21,458 nucleotides of DNA from a virus. The notes beneath the pieces were generated by a model that worked only from the letters and a program-made list of their open reading frames with translations, did no database searches and was not told the DNA's origin. The position numbers were made by a program, and so were the translations under genes. Numbering within the stretch: position 1 is the stretch's first letter; the number at the start of each line of letters is the position of its first letter. Positions 20,560 through 21,458 of this stretch are shown here, one piece after another. The DNA is taken from positions 1 to 21,458 of IMG/VR virus record IMGVR_UViG_3300030943_000189. One strand, given 5' to 3'.

Positions 20560-20695
20560 TGATGAAAATATCTTTCCAATGACACTAGACAGTGATGCCG
20601 TAGCTTTACTAGAACTAGTATCAGAAAAGTCAATTAACACTTCCACTAATTCCTGTATGCTAATAATGAGAGTGGTGATATCGGATGACAGTTAA
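20534..20695 (+). CDS. Small acidic conserved-type phage protein
   Basis: The frame from GTG 20534 gives 53 residues; the site before it is poor, so an internal ATG at 20579 is possible. It reads MIVRLIGCDDENIFPMTLDS, then a helix (AVALLELVSEKS) and ends SCMLIMRVVISDDS. The helix-then-Ser-x-x-x-S-x-x-x-C-M arrangement resembles a small acidic phage protein I recall from other genomes. It overlaps the preceding gene by 26 and the next by 11 bases. Confidence 0.55.
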   Translation: MIVRLIGCDDENIFPMTLDSDAVALLELVSEKSINTSTNSCMLIMRVVISDDS

Positions 20696-20828
20696 CTGGG
20701 TATGGGTGAACAAAGCTATAGAGACTATTGAGAGTGGTCTGGTAAAGCGTCTTGATAGTCCTGATGGTAAGATCAAAGTCTATGAATGCGGTACAATTAT
20801 AAGAGTCGATATAAAGAAGGGAGAGTAA
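20685..20828 (+). CDS. 47-residue protein of unknown function
   Basis: ATG at 20685 overlaps the previous frame by 11 bases. The product reads MTVNWVWVNKAIETIESGLV, then KRLDSPDGKIKVYECG and a short strand. The site upstream is weak (GTGGTGA), so translation may depend on coupling. It ends five bases before the next start, filling the space fully. No function is recognised. Confidence 0.6.
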   Translation: MTVNWVWVNKAIETIESGLVKRLDSPDGKIKVYECGTIIRVDIKKGE

Positions 20829-20832
20829 AATA

Positions 20833-21060
20833 ATGCTGAGGAACTACGAAATCTATTCTACTGAGAGTTCCACTAAGCCAGTACTGGTACTTGAGGCAAA
20901 GAATGGTTACGCGGCACTCAAGGATGCACGTTACTTATTGAAACATGAGAGATCATGTGAGATCACGAAGAGTACAGATGGCTACTGGTATCTCGATACA
21001 CCATTTGTTAAGTATGTTGCCATACCAGAGCAGAAGGAGAAGTTGCATGGACATGGGTGA
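20833..21060 (+). CDS. Small protein of unknown function
   Basis: This 75-residue protein follows GGGAG. It begins with a strand (LRNYEIYSTES), continues with a helix around YAALKDARYLLKHE, and a second strand with DGYWYLDTPFVKYVAIP. The compact alpha-beta pattern suggests one small domain. Its end overlaps the next gene by 14 bases. No motif is seen that would name it. Confidence 0.72.
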   Translation: MLRNYEIYSTESSTKPVLVLEAKNGYAALKDARYLLKHERSCEITKSTDGYWYLDTPFVKYVAIPEQKEKLHGHG

Positions 21061-21238
21061 AGAACTAATCAGTGCAGTAACAAAGTACAAGGAAGAGGAA
21101 GTGCCAGTGCATTTAATCTACAGCATGATCTGTGCTAAGTACTTCAACAATGATAACCTTCCTAGAAAGACTGCGATGGAAAGGGCAAAGCACACTGTTG
21201 ATACTGTGCTGAGGAACATTGAAGATGTCAGACAGTGA
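21047..21238 (+). CDS. Small helical protein of unknown function
   Basis: This 63-residue protein starts at ATG 21047 (AAGGAG seven bases before); an in-frame upstream extension to 20945 lacks a site and overlaps the previous gene. It is helical throughout: MDMGEELISAVTKYKEE, then VHLIYSMICAKYF, then a basic helix (PRKTAMERAKHTVDTVLRNI). The layout resembles small helix-turn-helix-like proteins, but this cannot be confirmed. It overlaps the next gene by 14 bases. Confidence 0.7.
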   Translation: MDMGEELISAVTKYKEEEVPVHLIYSMICAKYFNNDNLPRKTAMERAKHTVDTVLRNIEDVRQ

Positions 21239-21395
21239 GATCCTTTATGACTACAAGCATGGTGCTCCGATCAAGAGTATAGTCGGGAAATATTATAGAT
21301 CTAAGAAGTATCAAGGATATCATACAGCGGCAGATTGCAGAGCAGAAGTTTATCAGGTTATTCTTAATTATGTGCTCTATGTGGAGGTATTCTAA
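21225..21395 (+). CDS. 56-residue protein of unknown function
   Basis: ATG at 21225 lies inside the end of the previous gene. The product reads MSDSEILYDYKHGAPIKSIVG, then a Tyr/Lys-rich part and a C-terminal helix (CRAEVYQVILNYVLYVEVF). A DYKHGAP-x-x-x-I pattern hints at a short helix-turn-helix start. The upstream site is weak (GAGGAA further away). It fills the gap to the last gene. No function is known. Confidence 0.6.
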   Translation: MSDSEILYDYKHGAPIKSIVGKYYRSKKYQGYHTAADCRAEVYQVILNYVLYVEVF

Positions 21396-21396
21396 C

Positions 21397-21458
21397 ATGG
21401 CGAAGAAGAAGAAGGTTAAAGATTGCTTCACTTGTCCTAATGGTCAGTACATTGGTGA
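21397..21458 (+). CDS. N-terminus of a small Cys-containing protein (partial)
   Basis: ATG at 21397 is preceded by GGAGG with 9 bases spacing. The 20 codons present begin MAKKKKVKDCFTCPNGQYIG, a Lys-rich start followed by Cys-x2-Cys. It is probably another zinc-binding mini-protein of this array. The rest is outside the window. Confidence 0.65.
   Translation, partial: MAKKKKVKDCFTCPNGQYIG

Noticed and set aside
1-21458. tRNA genes, CRISPR arrays, insertion sequences, integrase or attachment sites
   Set aside because: Looked for by eye on both strands; no cloverleaf-like unit, spaced repeat array, transposase motif or recombinase motif was seen.

Overview
The window is part of a tailed bacteriophage (or prophage) genome of siphovirus type. 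Strong AGGAGG-like ribosome binding sites precede nearly every gene, promoters fit the primary sigma factor, and the head genes combine an SPP1-type portal with a P22-like coat. Together these suggest a moderately low-GC Firmicutes host. This is an inference: no host-specific gene, tRNA, integrase, lysis gene or polymerase lies in the window, so lifestyle and exact host cannot be decided.

The left half (1-9925) is one late operon on the minus strand. Read in its transcription direction it holds small terminase, large terminase, portal, scaffold, P22-like major capsid protein, four head-tail connector/completion genes, major tail protein, a tail assembly chaperone with a -1 ribosomal frameshift at an A AAA AAC heptamer, and the N-terminal 676 residues of the tape measure protein, which runs off the window. 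Many genes overlap by 1-4 bases. Paired alternative hairpins lie between the tail tube gene and the chaperone.

The hinge (9926-10100) holds an unusual promoter pair. TTGACA-17-TATACT is present on both strands, exactly mirror-symmetric about 10035/10036, with the two -10 boxes overlapping in the palindrome AGTATATACT. One arm would drive the late operon leftward, the other the early genes rightward. The first rightward gene (10101-10436) ends inside its own terminator, making a short monocistronic unit next to the switch. A 329-base leader follows. It holds a stem that covers a ribosome binding site, a possible 14-residue leader peptide and 16-base A/G-rich repeats.

The right half (10766-21458) is a dense array of about 40 small plus-strand genes, mostly 45-160 codons, joined by ATGA or TAATG overlaps. 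Few are recognisable. About a dozen carry Cys/His patterns expected of small zinc-binding proteins. Three are paralogues of one four-cysteine family (14069, 14443, 20377), and two (15860, 16252) form another paralogous pair. Two larger genes (12726-13202 and 19757-20377) look like distant paralogues: a helical N-terminal part, a shared P-x-x-G-x-x-Y-D motif and a similar C-terminal beta-rich part. Each has its own near-consensus promoter, so they are the best candidates for abundant or early-controlled DNA- or RNA-binding regulators. The rest look like host-takeover or accessory functions that cannot be named from sequence alone.
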